Shown: positions 9,791-20,560 of the stretch, piece after piece
Numbering within the stretch: position 1 is the stretch's first letter
How the letters are laid out: every line of letters begins with the position of its first letter
DNA from: Plazaster borealis
Taxonomy: Eukaryota > Echinodermata > Asteroidea > Forcipulatida > Labidiasteridae
Reading direction: 5' to 3'
Assembly: GCA_021014325.1 (NCBI GenBank)
Contig: CM037462.1
Location: 10,274,501 to 10,338,500, forward strand
DNA length: 64,000 nt
The notes under the pieces: model-generated
The model's input: the letters and a program-made list of their open reading frames with translations, nothing else
What the model was told of the DNA's origin: nothing
Database searches by the model: none
Position numbers and translations under genes: made by a program

Positions 9791-10263
9791 ACAGCTGATT
9801 TCGGTTGTTACAACCAAAATTAAGGCCAGTGTCTTTACATGCTGAAAATTGGGCTTGGTTTTTCACTATTTTCTCCCGACTCACCATAAAATTTACTTAA
9901 TGAATCAAGCCTCGTCGTGAATTCTATCCTCACTTTATTAAGGTGAATAGCTGTAACTCTACAAATCTTTTTGACACAGTAAGCAAACTCTTTAAACCAC
10001 AAACACATATTGTGATGTCTGATTTTAGTAATCCTCATGATTCTTAGCTTATGAATTTGGGTCGATTATTTATTAATAAGATCACTGATATTCACTCAAA
10101 GCTTAGCTCTGTAAATGTACAATCTGTAAAAGCTAAAGAAACTTAAGTTCATGTACCATCTTTTGGAAAATGTTCACTGCTCATTGAACAAGATGTGAGA
10201 GCTCTTATTGATAAAGGTACAAAAAAAATCATATTCGCCTGACCGATGCCAACACAGCTTGTT

Positions 10264-10500
10264 GTTGTGGCCGAGCGGATAAGAACACCGGACTCAAGCT
10301 CTGGTGTTTCTGATCAGCAGAGTGTGGCTTTGAGTCACGGTCGTGACACTTGTGTCCTTCAGCAAGACACTTAACCATTATTGCTACGTCCTTCGGATAG
10401 GTGTAAAGCCGTAGGTCATGTGTGTTGTGTAATACACGTAAAAGAACCCAGTACACTTAATGTAAACAGAAGGGGTTCGCCCCGGTGTTCCTGGTCTGAT
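10264..10500 (+). mobile_element. tRNA-derived SINE type 2
   Basis: The head is GTTGTGGCCGAGCGGATAAG, with the degenerate B-box GCTTTGAGTCACGG. The body 'AAGACACTTAACCATTATTG' follows, then 'CACGTAAAAGAACCC' and the 3' end AGAAGGGGTTCGCCCCGGTG. Homologous to the copies at 22003, 5142, 32763 and 42325. Confidence 0.88.
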
Positions 10501-11522
10501 ATGCCCATTGGGTGCGATAAATCGCTATAATTATAAAAACCAAGTATTATAAGCGATATACATCAATGGATATTGCAAGATAAGCTTATGATATACGACG
10601 CCAAAAGTTGAATTGATCATTATTGGTAGTCAATTGCAATTAGCTAAATTACCAAAATCAGACTGAAGAGTGGGTGAATGTACTATCCCTTATTACAAAT
10701 ATGCAACTATAGCCTGCTGGTTTGACTCAAAATTTACTATGAACAAGCAAATTACAACGACTTGTTCCATTTTTATCATATTCAAAATATCAGAAGAATT
10801 AGGAAATATTTGTCCAGAGAGTCGTTGAGTATTTTGGTTCGTGCTTTTATAACTGTCCGTCTTGATTAACTGCAATAGTTTAGTTTATGGTGTAGTAGAC
10901 CTCACAGTAATTTTCTTTGTTTCCATTAAAATCGCCAAGGCAGTTCTCATGCATTCCTTTTTGTTACATAATGCAAGGTGTGTTTTTCAGACTCCACTCA
11001 TGCATGCGTATATAAAAGTTGGCGACACACTATATCTCTCCCCCACTTATCTTTTCGACTCCTCGCTGAAGACGCAGTTTACAGCCAGCACCAGAGAGTA
11101 CGTTTAGCATTAATAGTGCTCTTACTTTTTGAGAGGACACTTCACCCACCTTAGTTAATTCCTTTAGGACTCTAGTTGCTGTGGTGCGCTGTTTGGCAGT
11201 AGTAGACAGCTAATAGGCACACCGCAGTAACAAGTCCCCTCATTAAATTCAACGCAAGCAGTGGTGCATTTTATTTTCTTAGGCACAAGTATTGCCCTCT
11301 TATTCTTGATTTACAAAAAGGCAAAGTAGCCTAATTTCCATTGAGTTTTATCATTTTCATTGGAAGCAAGCAGAACACGCTACGAAAATGGTCCACCGAA
11401 TTCAGTATTATCTAGACTGCAAAAAGTTCAAAATGCTACTGCTAGGCTTGTACATGTATGTAGTACACCTAGATGGAGCCATGTTACTCACTTACTCCAT
11501 CAGTTACATTGGCTGCCTATTC

Positions 11523-11670
11523 GGTTACACACCTACGTTCCTACACCCCTATGTTCCGACACACCTAGTGTATTTTCCTATTCCTAACCCTAACCCTAAC
11601 CCTAACCCTAGCATGTAAATTACGAGAGGGTTTTCGGAATATAGGGGTGTCGGAATATAGAGCAGTCACC
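11523..11670. mobile_element. 148-bp fold-back DNA transposon with 8-bp target duplication
   Basis: Flanked by identical 8-bp GCCTATTC at 11515-11522 and 11671-11678. Removing the element and one duplicate restores the LINE frame. The ends are GGTTAC and GTCACC. The longer inner arms CACCCCTATGTTCCGACAC and GGAATATAGGGGTGTCGGAA pair imperfectly. The centre holds (CCCTAA) repeats. An 8-bp duplication is typical of hAT-type elements, but P-like elements also make 8 bp. Confidence 0.88.
11583..11610. repeat. Interstitial telomere-like (CCCTAA)n, about 4.5 units
   Basis: A perfect CCCTAA run (the TTAGGG motif on the other strand) lies in the loop of the 148-bp inserted element, so it arrived with a transposon rather than by telomere fusion. 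Confidence 0.92.
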
Positions 11671-12146
11671 GCCTATTCACTATCGTATTCAATTCAACAA
11701 GATTTTATTGACATTCAAAGCCCTTCATGACCTTCCTCCAAAGTGCATCATTGATATTTTGCATGTTAACGACCATTCCAACTCTTCTTTAAGTTCTAAT
11801 AACAGGTTACTTTTAAATTACCCAAAAGGTAAAATGCAAAGACCCACTGGGGATAAGTCATTTTCAAGCTGCAACGACACTTTTGGATTACCCGCTCATA
11901 TTCAATTTGATACAGTCTCTTTCTGTTTTTTTAGACTAAAGCTAAAGACTTTTCTTTTTAAATAAGCTTTTGGCTAATTTTGTTTTATGTGTGTGTGTTT
12001 AATATTGTTGTTTTTACTCTTTGCTGTTTTACTCCATTGTGCTGACTTGTTATGATTATTGTAGATTTTTGCAATGCGCTTTTGAACATTTTTTTTATGG
12101 TGAAATGCGCACAGTAAATGTGGTTTTATCATTATTATAATAACAA

Positions 12147-12253
12147 TGGATTTTCACAGGTTTTTTATTTCATGTATATGGTTGATCACACAAAACATGA
12201 ACACTGTCTGCGACTATTTTGTCAGCTGTACCAATCCTGTATAATACCTTTAA
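12147..12253. mobile_element. Family 4 MITE fragment (3' end)
   Basis: 'TTTCATGTATATGGTTGATC', 'ACACAAAACATGAACACTG' and 'CCAATCCTGTATAATACC' then TTAA match the elements at 52244-52600 and 63405-64000. Its closing TTAA (12250-12253) is also the opening TTAA of the next MITE. Confidence 0.75.
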
Positions 12254-12624
12254 AGGTATCGTACACATTTGGTAATAACTCAAAACAAATATTAGCATTA
12301 AAACTTACTTGGTAACAAGCAATGGAGAGCTGTTGACAGTATAAAACATTGTAGGAAACGAATCCCTCTGAAGTAACGTAGTTTTTGAGAAAGAGGTAAT
12401 TTCTCACTAAAATAATAAAAACTTCTTGCAAGAAGTTTTTGTTCCTATCTGGAAGCACACAAATTTGTACAACAAGGGTGTTTTTTCTTTCATCATTTTC
12501 TTGCAACTTCGATGACCAATTGAGCCCAAATTTTCACAGGCTTGTTATTTTATGCATAATGTTGGGATACACCAAGTGAGAATACTGGTCTTTGACAATT
12601 ACCAAACGTGTACAGTGCCTTTAA
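12250..12624 (-). mobile_element. TTAA-flanked MITE, family 1, minus orientation
   Basis: Reverse complement of the 9101-9478 element, bounded by TTAA at 12250-12253 and 12621-12624. It ends 12 bp from the first intron base after exon g (12637). In this orientation its conserved 'CAAGTAAGTTTTTA' motif is in the sense strand of ASNSD1. Confidence 0.9.
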
Positions 12625-12637
12625 GACAAGTCCTTAC

Positions 12638-12705
12638 TTGAATTTGGTTCTGTGTCTGGAATAGCCTGCAAATTGCTCATCCGCTCCCATGCCGACCAAA
12701 ACAAC
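12638..12705 (-). CDS. ASNSD1: ASNSD1 coding exon g: GxGADE motif
   Basis: A 68-nt exon (phase 0 to 2) encoding VVLVGMGADEQFAGYSRHR followed by TKF. The GMGADEQ...GY motif is the asparagine synthetase signature (SGEGSDELFGGY in AsnB), which binds the adenylate or pyrophosphate. The Asp-Glu pair and the Gly-Tyr are kept. The acceptor is CTACTTTAG/GTTG and the donor is TTCAA/GTAAGG. A TTAA-flanked MITE begins just 12 bp inside the downstream intron. Confidence 0.95.
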
Positions 12706-13439
12706 CTAAAGTAGAGAAAGAAGGGAGATGAGGTAAATCAGTCAAACAGAGGTGGCACTACGTCATGGCACATATTATTTATTTCACTTTTTTCTCAAAA
12801 GTGCAATGCCCTGGGGGAGTCAAAGTCCTTAATATCCTAGGCTGGACCAATCAACATATCTAAGAGAGGATCAGGTCCCAGAGTTGTCTAGTTCTTTACT
12901 TTATCGTTTTTTCAGGGGCTGAAAAATATTTTCACTCATATACTTTGTGCACAAAATTGAACAGAGATACAGACCTACCCAGATCTAACACTATGATAAA
13001 GTGGAATGATTAGCCTGTAAATATTTTCACTCATTTCCTTTGTGCACAAAATTGTAAAGCGATACAGATCTACCCATATCTAACCCTCTGATAAAGTGGA
13101 GAGATCAGCCTGTGCAAGGTTCTGAGGTTTCAAACACCCCTCCCCCTTGCCAATAAAACCTTTTGGCTTACTGGGGAGCCAGTATTTAGTAGAACCTTCC
13201 TGCATTTGTGTAATTCCTGGAGTTAATCCTGCAATTAAAAGTTGTAAGTGTCCAGTAGGTTTGTAAACAATTGCTGTTTACTCCAGCATGTTGCAGTCAA
13301 AAACTCTCAAATCCCACAAGTTCCCTACTGAACCATAGCCACAAAGCCTGGTGAATGCACTTTTAGCCCAGGTCAAACCATTGAACCAAGCTGTTGTTAT
13401 AAAACACACTGTGTCCAAACCCCACAGGGAAAACACCAG

Positions 13440-13520
13440 CATCCGGAATGGATTTGAACCCAATACCTTGTGTATCGTTAATCAGATGTCTTTTCAACTG
13501 TCAAACCGCCACGGTTAACC
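13440..13520 (-). repeat. tRNA-like sequence (degenerate)
   Basis: On the minus strand, GGTTTGACAGTTGAAAAGAC and a B-box-like GGGTTCAAATCC resemble tRNA D- and T-arm boxes. No clean cloverleaf could be drawn, so it is treated as a SINE remnant. Confidence 0.5.
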
Positions 13521-14412
13521 CCAGAAGCAGCATGTATCACAAAAACCATTAAAAGTTATCAAATTCAAGTAGATATACACATGGTGTTACCGCAAACCAA
13601 ACATATATAAATTCGGAAAAGAAAGCAAATATTTCGTATTGTGTTTGACTTTGCCATTTCCCTCTTAGAACAGAGTGGGGCACACCAGAGTAATATGGTT
13701 GAAAAATAAAAAAATAAAAATCTTCCACAAACCGAAGAGTAAAATAAATATCTGTAATAAGGATCAAACTCATGCTTTTATAAAATATTATCCAATTTCT
13801 TAAGGTCAACAATAAGTATCTACAAAAATCAATAACAATCTACTCTAGAGAAATGAAAGCACACGTCTCAGTGGTCACTGATCTTTAAGAGGGAGTCCAA
13901 GGTCAAATTCAGTTTTGTGATGCACTCATTTTACCAATAGGGTCCTTATGAAAGTGGAAACAAAATTTACAGGTCTCTAACCTCACACTAAAAACCAGGA
14001 ATTTGTTAGTTCATTCCCGAGCTTCGTATAAAATTTAATATAAGTCCTGGTCAATCTTCTAGTGTGCATTTGACCGTCAGTGACAAGTGCATTCCTCCGT
14101 TAAAAAAGGCAATTACAGGGATTGTAAACTGCCTATGAAAATGACTTAATCAGTCAGCTGATGAGGCTTATATAAGAAATATTGACCTTGCAACGACACA
14201 AAACTATTGACTTTTCAGGATGATGCTGGGGTGAAGACCCTTGGGAACGAAATTAGTCGCCGATTGTTTTTTCGACCTGAGTATAAGTACAATGATGTTA
14301 AAATGATCAGCATCCAGTCGCCGTTCACAAAGAAAATCAACAAGACTAAAACAATTTTAACTTCTGTGGCGTGTTCGTGACTGACAGGCAGGAATCAACC
14401 TCAGAAGAGCGA

Positions 14413-14602
14413 GGGCCAAATTTCATAAAGCTGCTTGAGCAGAAAATTAAAAAAAATTCTGCTAAGCAGAAATGAGCAGGATACCAATCACAAAATGTAC
14501 ATGTAACATGGTAGTTTGGCTGGTAACCTTATTCTTGCAAGCATAAGTTTGTTGTGCTTAGCAACTTTTTTGTGCTTAAGCAGCTCTATGAAATTGGGCC
14601 CT
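14413..14602. mobile_element. GGGCCCAATTTCAT MITE (family 3P)
   Basis: The left end is GCCAAATTTCATAAAGCTGC and the right end CAGCTCTATGAAATTGGGCCC in two overlapping pieces. The interior 'GAAATGAGCAGGATACCAAT' matches the other copies. It is a palindrome-like element without coding potential. Confidence 0.88.
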
Positions 14603-15065
14603 GTGTGTACATGTAGTTGCAACATCATGCGCCCATATAAGGTGCCGCCAGCCAATCAGCGTGCGGGAAAAGTAAGCAACAAAAATGGCGGCCGCCAAAT
14701 GGACTACCAAATCACATTACAAACACACTATTAATTTCAATTTACAGTCATATAAAAAGGAAAAAACCAGTTGAACAAACTTTGTCTCGAAACCTTATTG
14801 TCAAAATGTACACTGCCATTTTGAAAAAAGTCACATGATTGCACTTGTGTCAATATGTCACTGAATCCAGGCATGATATTTGGTCCTTGGAAAAAAGTAG
14901 GAAGTACAAGGGCTGATATACATGAACATTTTGTATGGGCTTTAATGGGCTTTTCGGGCTATTTAATTACAATTCTTCTGTTTTTTCCCAGAAATCAGAC
15001 ATCAGACTAAAGTAGAAAGAATATTGCACCTTGGAATCATCGTGACTGATCGATTATGTATGACA

Positions 15066-16533
15066 TTAGCATGGTTTTATCAGGGTGACGCTTCTTCCAC
15101 AATTATTCACACGATTTCTCAATTAAAGTGTCAGGAGCAGCAATTTTCTGCTTGTTGTGGACGGTAATTAAAAAACAAAAACTTGTTGGAGGGAATATGC
15201 TCCCCTTATGATATGATTTCTTGCAGATTTCCATCCACATATTGATTTCTGTGTGATCGAATCAGTATTTTAATATTTTAAGAATTTTGAAATTTATATA
15301 ATGCCTTTTGTCTTTTAAACAATCCCCTTTTTTAATACCCTCCAGAATGTCTGTCTTTTTCTACATTTTTGGTTCTTTGTCCAAGCACATTTTTTAACTT
15401 GTTGTAATCTTGTTCTTTCTGAACGCCTCTTGTTGTGGTTGGGTGTGTTGTTTTTGTTTTTTTACTCCTAGGCCTCATTATGTACTTCTTAGGACTATCT
15501 TGTAGGTAATTCTTAGCTGATTTTGTATGTTATTCTTGTGTAATTTATTGTATGTATTTAGGGATCCAAGGGAGAACAGTTCATTGAAAACTGATTGAGC
15601 TACCCTGGTTAAATAAGACGAAATAAATAAATAAATAAATAATGAAATGGACATAAACATTGTAATGGTCAACTGAAATTAAAATATTGTTACAGCGTTC
15701 CAAGGACTAAAGTTTATTTTCAATTTGCAGTTGAAAATATCTCAATAAGATCTCCAATGTTTGCATAAATTGCTCTCATAATTATATGATTTCTTGCAGG
15801 TTTCTATCCTCACATTCATTTTTGTGTGATAGACATAAAAATTGTAACTGTCAACTGAAATTAAAAATGTTATCAGCATCCCAAGGACTAAAATTTATTT
15901 TCAATTTGCAGTTGAAAATATCTCAAAAACATCTCAAAGGGTCGCATAAACTGCTTTTCCCTTCAATGTGAACAGAGCATACTGTTTGCAACGTTGAACG
16001 TTTACTTCTGGCTCATTCTCAGATATCATCCCTTTCTCCAGACAAAGATACAAAAAATTACCCCAAAAAAGCTTTTGACCTAGATTGGACATTGAACAGA
16101 AGAGGTTAAACTAATGGAATAAAAAAGGAACAGCCAGTGGTCTCTCAAGAAACATTGGATTGGAATAACAGAGTTCCTGAAAATGTATGACAAAGTCCGA
16201 AAGAATGGAGGTGTAAATTCCTTTGACAAAGATTTCTGTGTGATTGTTACTGATAGATGCATTTCGTATAATTTTTAGGTGGAAGTACTCTGCGGCCCTG
16301 GAACAGTTTTTTAACGAGATTTGAAATCATAATTTCCTGAATGGATTCTGAGTGTGTATTGCGAAAACTGTAAATATTACGAATAAAGAGTTTTAGTTTT
16401 CCATGCAAGAAAAAGTCATGAGTGTCTGAAACGAGAGACATTTCTCTCTGAGAACCTTTGTGTCGTTTTTTGATATCATAAAAAAAAGTCAGTGTGATTA
16501 AAAGTAGGGTCATAGATTGGTAAGCACTCAATA
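15066..16533 (+). repeat. 1.47-kb tandem duplication, copy A
   Basis: Begins 'TTAGCATGGTTTTATCAGGG' and ends just before the same text recurs at 16534. Inside is a LINE-type 3' UTR (about 15290-15650) ending in 'GAGCTACCCTGGTTAAATAA' and (AAAT)n, plus a segment repeated within the unit ('CAATTTGCAGTTGAAAATAT' at about 15720 and 15903). Confidence 0.93.
15290..15650 (+). mobile_element. LINE 3' UTR fragment with (AAAT)n tail, copy A (also at 16745-17105)
   Basis: 'TTGTATGTATTTAGGGATCC', 'GAACAGTTCATTGAAAACTG' and 'TACCCTGGTTAAATAAGACG' followed by AAATAAATAAATAAAT form the usual 3' end of CR1/L2/jockey-like LINEs. No reverse-transcriptase frame is left. Confidence 0.65.
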
Positions 16534-17990
16534 TTAGCATGGTTTTATCAAGGTGACGCTTGTTCCACAATCATTCACACAATTTCTCAATTAAAGTGTC
16601 AGGAGCGGCAATTTTCGTTTGTTGCGGACGGTATTTAAAAAACAAAATTCTTTTGGAGGGAATATGCCCCCCTATTTATATGATTTCTTGCAGGTTTCCA
16701 TCCTCACATTCATTTCTGTGTGATTGTATCAGTATTTTTAGAGTTTTGAAATTTACATAATGCCTTTTGTCTTTTAAACAATCCCCTTTTTTAATACCCT
16801 CCAGAATGTCTGTCTTTTTCTACATTTTTGGTTCTTTGTCCAAGCACATTTTTTAACTTGTTGTAATCTTGTTCTTTCCGAACGCCTCTTGTTGTGGTTG
16901 GGTGTGTTTTTAAAGTTTTTTTTTACTCCTGGGCCTCATTATGTACTTCTTAGGACTATCTTGTAGGTAATTCTTAGCTGATTTTGTGTGTTATTCTTGT
17001 GTAATTTATTGTATGTATTTAGGGACCCAAGGGAGAACAGTTCATTGAAAACTGATTGAGCTACCCTGGTTAAATAAGACAAAATAAATAAATAAATAAA
17101 TAATGAAATGGACATAAACATTGTAATGGTCAACTGAAATTAAAATATTGTTACAGCGTTCCAAGGACTAAAGTTTATTTTCAATTTGCAGTTGAAAATA
17201 TCTCAATAAGACCTCCAATGTTTGCATAAATTGCTCTCATAATTATATGATTTCTTGCAGGTTTCTATCCTCACATTCATTTTTGTGTGATAGACATAAA
17301 AATTGTAACTGTCAACTGAAATTAAAAATGTTATCAGCATCCCAAGGACTACAATATATTTTCAATTTGCAGTTGAAAATATCTCAAAAACATCTCAAAG
17401 GGTCGCATAAACTGCTTTTCCCTTCGATATGAACAGAGCATACTGTTTTGCAACGTTGAACGTTTACTTCTGGCTCATTCTCAAATATTACCACTTTCTC
17501 CAGACAAAGATAAAAAAAATTACCCCCAAAAAGCTTTTGACCTAGATGGGACAATAAACAGAAGAGGTTAAACTAATGGAATAAAAAAGGAACAGCCTGT
17601 GGTCTCTCAAGAAACATTGGATTGGAATAACAAAGTTCCTGAAAATGTATGACAAAGTCCGAAAGAATGGAGGTGTAAATTCCTTTGACAAAGGTTTCTG
17701 TGTAATTGTTACTGATGGATGCATTTCGTATAATTTTTTCAAGGTGGAAACCCTCTGTGGTCCCGGAGCAGTATTTTAACAAGATTTGAAATCACATTTC
17801 CCTGAATGGATACCGAGTGTGTATTGTGGAAACTGAAAATATTTCGGATAAAGATTTTTAGTTGTCCATGCAAGAGAAAGTCATGAGTGTCTGAAACGAG
17901 AGGCATTTCTCTCTGAGAACCTTTGTGTCGTTTTTGTTTAAAAAAATAAGTGTGATTAAAAGTAGGGTCGTTGATTGGAAAAACACTCCA
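16534..17990 (+). repeat. 1.47-kb tandem duplication, copy B
   Basis: Matches copy A over essentially its full length with scattered substitutions and small indels. It differs by an internal deletion near 16735 and lacks the 'GATATCAT' stretch near its end. The divergence looks like several percent. An unmatched poly-A tract follows downstream. Confidence 0.93.
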
Positions 17991-18071
17991 GAAATTCACT
18001 CTTTCAGTGCCCGCTTCTTTTATTCTTTTGGCATTTTGAACCTAAAATGCCCAGCTTTTTCGAAATTCTGT

Positions 18072-18095
18072 AAAAAAAAAAAAAAAAAAAAAAAA
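18072..18095 (+). repeat. Poly-A tract (24 A)
   Basis: An uninterrupted run of 24 adenines. It could be a retroposon tail or simple slippage. No clear retroposed gene body lies upstream. Confidence 0.95.
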
Positions 18096-18329
18096 GTCTT
18101 TCTCACCAAACAAAATGTATCTTGCTGATTTGTGTTGCCTTGGTATATTCCAAAGTCAATAGAATTTCTTGAGTGATAATGCCCTCTCGTTATAACATGT
18201 ATACACCAGGTCGTACGATTGATGGCACTATTTGAGTACAAATAGAAAAATAGATCGTACATGTACGATAATGGCACTTTTGGGATACATAAAATAGATC
18301 GTACATGTACAACCTTGGCACTGAAAGAG

Positions 18330-18690
18330 TTAATGACCGTAACAACTTACTTGGTGAGAAGCACTGCAAGCTGTTGATAGTATAAACTATTTTGAGAAAG
18401 GATTCCCTTCGAAGTAATATGTTTTGGATAATTTTTCAGCCAAAAACATTTGAATCTGAGAAAACGAGCAAGATTCATGCATGAATCGTTTCTCAGATTT
18501 CTGAGGGTTGGTGTCCGTAAGTGAATGCTGCGTCAGTGATTGGTATCCGGCGTCAACTCACTGAGCGTGGATAAATTTGACGTTCTTGTGAAAATGCCAT
18601 GACAGTTTTTTGCTGTCAGCAAGTAGACACTGTATTCAACTGAAACTTTCACAAGTAACTTTTATTGTATCTTTCTTTATAATTTGACTA
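18330..18690 (-). mobile_element. Family 3 MITE (palindromic core), minus orientation
   Basis: 'ACTTACTTGGTGAGAAGCAC', 'GATTCATGCATGAATCG' and 'TTCTTTATAATTTGACTAAA' match the elements at 31421, 36767 and 55237. The core AGATTCATGCATGAATC is a palindrome. The outer ends are eroded. Confidence 0.75.
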
Positions 18691-19572
18691 AAATCCAATA
18701 CCGACCCAAATTTTTCTAGGCCCCAGTGCCAAAAATACCTTTCTTAGGTCTTAACCACTTTGGTTCGGTATTCTGAAAATGCTCTGTGCCCACCCGCGGT
18801 ATTATTGTTCGGAACTTTTTTGAGCCTCTTGAGTAATCATTTTCCTTTGACAATATCGTTGACACAATGAAACCGTGACTTGAAAAAGGAAAGAAAACAA
18901 AGATGCTCATAAATTGTTCCGGGATTTGATGTTGTTGTGTGAGAAAATTGAGTTGGCACTCACCGTGATTCACAGAACCTCAGCCGTGAGCCAATCTGCC
19001 ATGGTATGCTGGAATCTCAGAACGTTTCGGACTCACCTCCCATTGAGCCAAATAAAATGATGCACAATGGTGGCAGCCTACTTCAGGCATTCTCCTGAAG
19101 ACAGCAGAGTATACTGTTCGAAACGTCGAGAACACACCGGCTCTTTTCAAAGCCAGCACTCTTCTCAAACGATGGTTGTACCCACAAGTTTACTAATTAC
19201 AGTTATTGCTTATTCCACACCATGCAAAGCTTCAAGCATCACGAACAGGACAAAGGTCTGGAATCGGCGGTTACACAATAACCCCCGGAAAGGGATTTTA
19301 CAAGGCTTGTTTTTCCAGAACCTGTTGTCGCTCTTTGCACAGGTGAAAACGAAGCGTATCACGGTAGGTGCCTGCCTGTGCAAGCTACACGATGGAAAGT
19401 CCGGGTGGATGTTTCGGTCAGCCGTCTGGCAGTCAGCAAAATAAATTGAGGAAAATTTGAAGTTGTTCCGGGCATTCAAAAACATCCGCCGTAAGTTTGT
19501 CCCAAAAAGAAACTGTAGATAAACATGTCACCCGACGTAAAGTGGTTTAAGGGGAAAGTTCTTTTCGCTTAC

Positions 19573-19720
19573 CTTAGCAGGAGATTGATAATCAGCTAGA
19601 CTGGAAGCGGTGTCAAAGGTCACACTGCCCCATCCTCTGGCCGCAAACCAAATGGCGCAGCCGATGCTGTCATCCATGACTGATTGTAACGGGTAGAGAA
19701 GATCACTGATTCTCTCACGC
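19573..19720 (-). CDS. ASNSD1: ASNSD1 coding exon f
   Basis: This exon is 148 nt (phase 2 to 0). It encodes RERISDLLYPLQSVMDDS, then IGCAIWFAARG, and ends DYQSPAK. This matches the family's '[29 protein letters not shown]', with 'YQSNAK' at the end. In asparagine synthetases the equivalent segment (the 'PxxTMYD...IGAAI' region) contacts the nucleotide. The acceptor is CCATCTAG/GCGTG and the donor is GCTAAG/GTAAGC. A 145-bp inverted-repeat element ends only about 22 bp upstream of the acceptor. Translation also runs open through this upstream intron, but those codons are not family-like. Confidence 0.95.
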
Positions 19721-19743
19721 CTAGATGGTAGATTAAGATAGCA

Positions 19744-19888
19744 CACTGCTAAAAATGGTATTCTTGAAACAATAACAATTTCTTATGTCCCTGGAAATAT
19801 TTTCTAATAAGATTTTTGGGAGTGACACAAGACAAGTTTTCTTGAAATAAGATTTTTTTTTAATTCAAGAATACCATTTTTAGCAGTG
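19744..19888. mobile_element. 145-bp MITE adjacent to exon f acceptor
   Basis: Long terminal inverted repeats CACTGCTAAAAATGGTATTC and GAATACCATTTTTAGCAGTG, with a T/A-rich interior. No longer target duplication is evident, at most 2 bp. It ends about 22 bp before the exon f AG acceptor, so it lies where the branch site would normally be. Confidence 0.9.
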
Positions 19889-20370
19889 CATTTAGGATAA
19901 ATCAATTACAGCCAAGAAAAGTGCCAACAGGTCTGTCAAAGATTCCGTTTCTAAATGGCCATTCGCCGACCACAACCACACCGCCATTTTCTGAGTAAAT
20001 TTGCTTCAGACTCTGACATCATCAGCCATCCCACATCTACCCTAACCTAAATCTGACCTTCTCATTGAATATTGTTTGTGTTTTACCCATACACTGATGT
20101 GTGTTACACACTGTACTATTTATTGTTGTTATTTTATTTCCTCCACAAGTTCAATAGAATTACACACAAAAGAGACGCAATAAAACCTAAAACAGATATG
20201 GAGAAGGCTAGACAGGAGGAAAATGAAAATTTTCCTATAACCAAAAGGTTCAGTCTGCCAATCAAAATATTTCAAAAAAGTTCAGACAGGCAGTATACTT
20301 GAAAGAAGAAAAAAATATTACAAAGATATAAACAATTAAAAATTGTATGGGTACTCAGAACAATTCCGAG

Positions 20371-20560
20371 TCCTGTGAAAATAAAAATAAAAAATCCACA
20401 GGCATATTAGGCCTACTCGGGTGGGATTCAAACCCACGACCTTTGACATTCTACAGCAGATGTCTTACCACTAGACCACCGAAATTGCCTGGAAGCTAGA
20501 GGCAGTTCTAATCCTATTAGCAGTGGGTACTGAAGGGATTTTAGTAGATGTTAAATTAGC
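20371..20560 (-). mobile_element. tRNA-like SINE, second type
   Basis: On the minus strand, 'CGGTGGTCTAGTGGTAAGAC' (A-box) and 'GTGGGTTTGAATCCCACC' (B-box) sit about 35 bp apart. This is the layout of a tRNA(Gly/Glu/His)-type head. A second copy is at 36340-36545, also flanked by 'GAGGCAGTTC' and 'TTAGCAG(C/T)GGGTAC', so it is dispersed and not a single-copy tRNA gene. Confidence 0.75.

Larger units (their letters stand above)
11356..12140 (+). pseudogene. Non-LTR retrotransposon (LINE) reverse-transcriptase C-terminus, interrupted
   Basis: Before the break, the translation includes LQKVQNATARLVHV and LHQLHWLPI. After it, ILLTFKALHDLPPKCIID, then a degraded tail ending RLKLKTFLFK and a stop near 11962. 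This is the common C-terminal region of CR1/L2/jockey-like reverse transcriptases ('LQKVQNxAARL...LHWLPI...FKALHGLAP'). The 3' UTR has 'AATGCGCTTTTG' and 'CATTATTATAATAA', like other LINE tails. It is interrupted by the 148-bp element at 11523-11670 and is non-functional. Confidence 0.85.
8819..12637 (-). other. ASNSD1 intron between exons g and h
   Basis: 3,819 bp. It holds the local duplication and family 1 MITE, a fragment at 9960-10045 that recurs inverted at 53800-53880, a SINE, a LINE fragment split by a small transposon, and a second family 1 MITE next to the donor. Nothing was recognised at 10500-11350 beyond a few unrelated short ORFs. Confidence 0.9.
12706..19572 (-). other. ASNSD1 intron between exons f and g
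   Basis: 6,867 bp. It holds two tRNA-like or MITE remnants, a 1.47-kb tandem duplication and a poly-A tract. 12720-13440, 13560-14400 and 14610-15060 have no recognised gene. 12930-13110 contains a degenerate direct repeat ('ATATTTTCACTCAT' and 'AGATCTACCCA' twice, about 95 bp apart). 18690-19570 has unrecognised ORFs on both strands (such as 19067-19444) with no family match. Confidence 0.9.

Noticed and set aside
18072..18095. Poly-A tract as evidence of a processed pseudogene.
   Set aside because: No coding resemblance was found upstream, and the tract lies next to a tandem duplication, so simple slippage is as likely.
19067..19444. 125-codon ORF on the plus strand.
   Set aside because: No family match. 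Its start resembles 'CTGAAGACAGCAGAGTATAC'-type repeat text, similar to 15975 and 17437, so it is probably repeat-derived.
19721..19750. A splice acceptor for exon f inside the MITE terminal repeat (TTTTTAGCAG/TG).
   Set aside because: It would break the phase with the preceding exon and add residues with no family match. CCATCTAG/GCG gives the right phase and the exact continuation once the 35-nt microexon is included.
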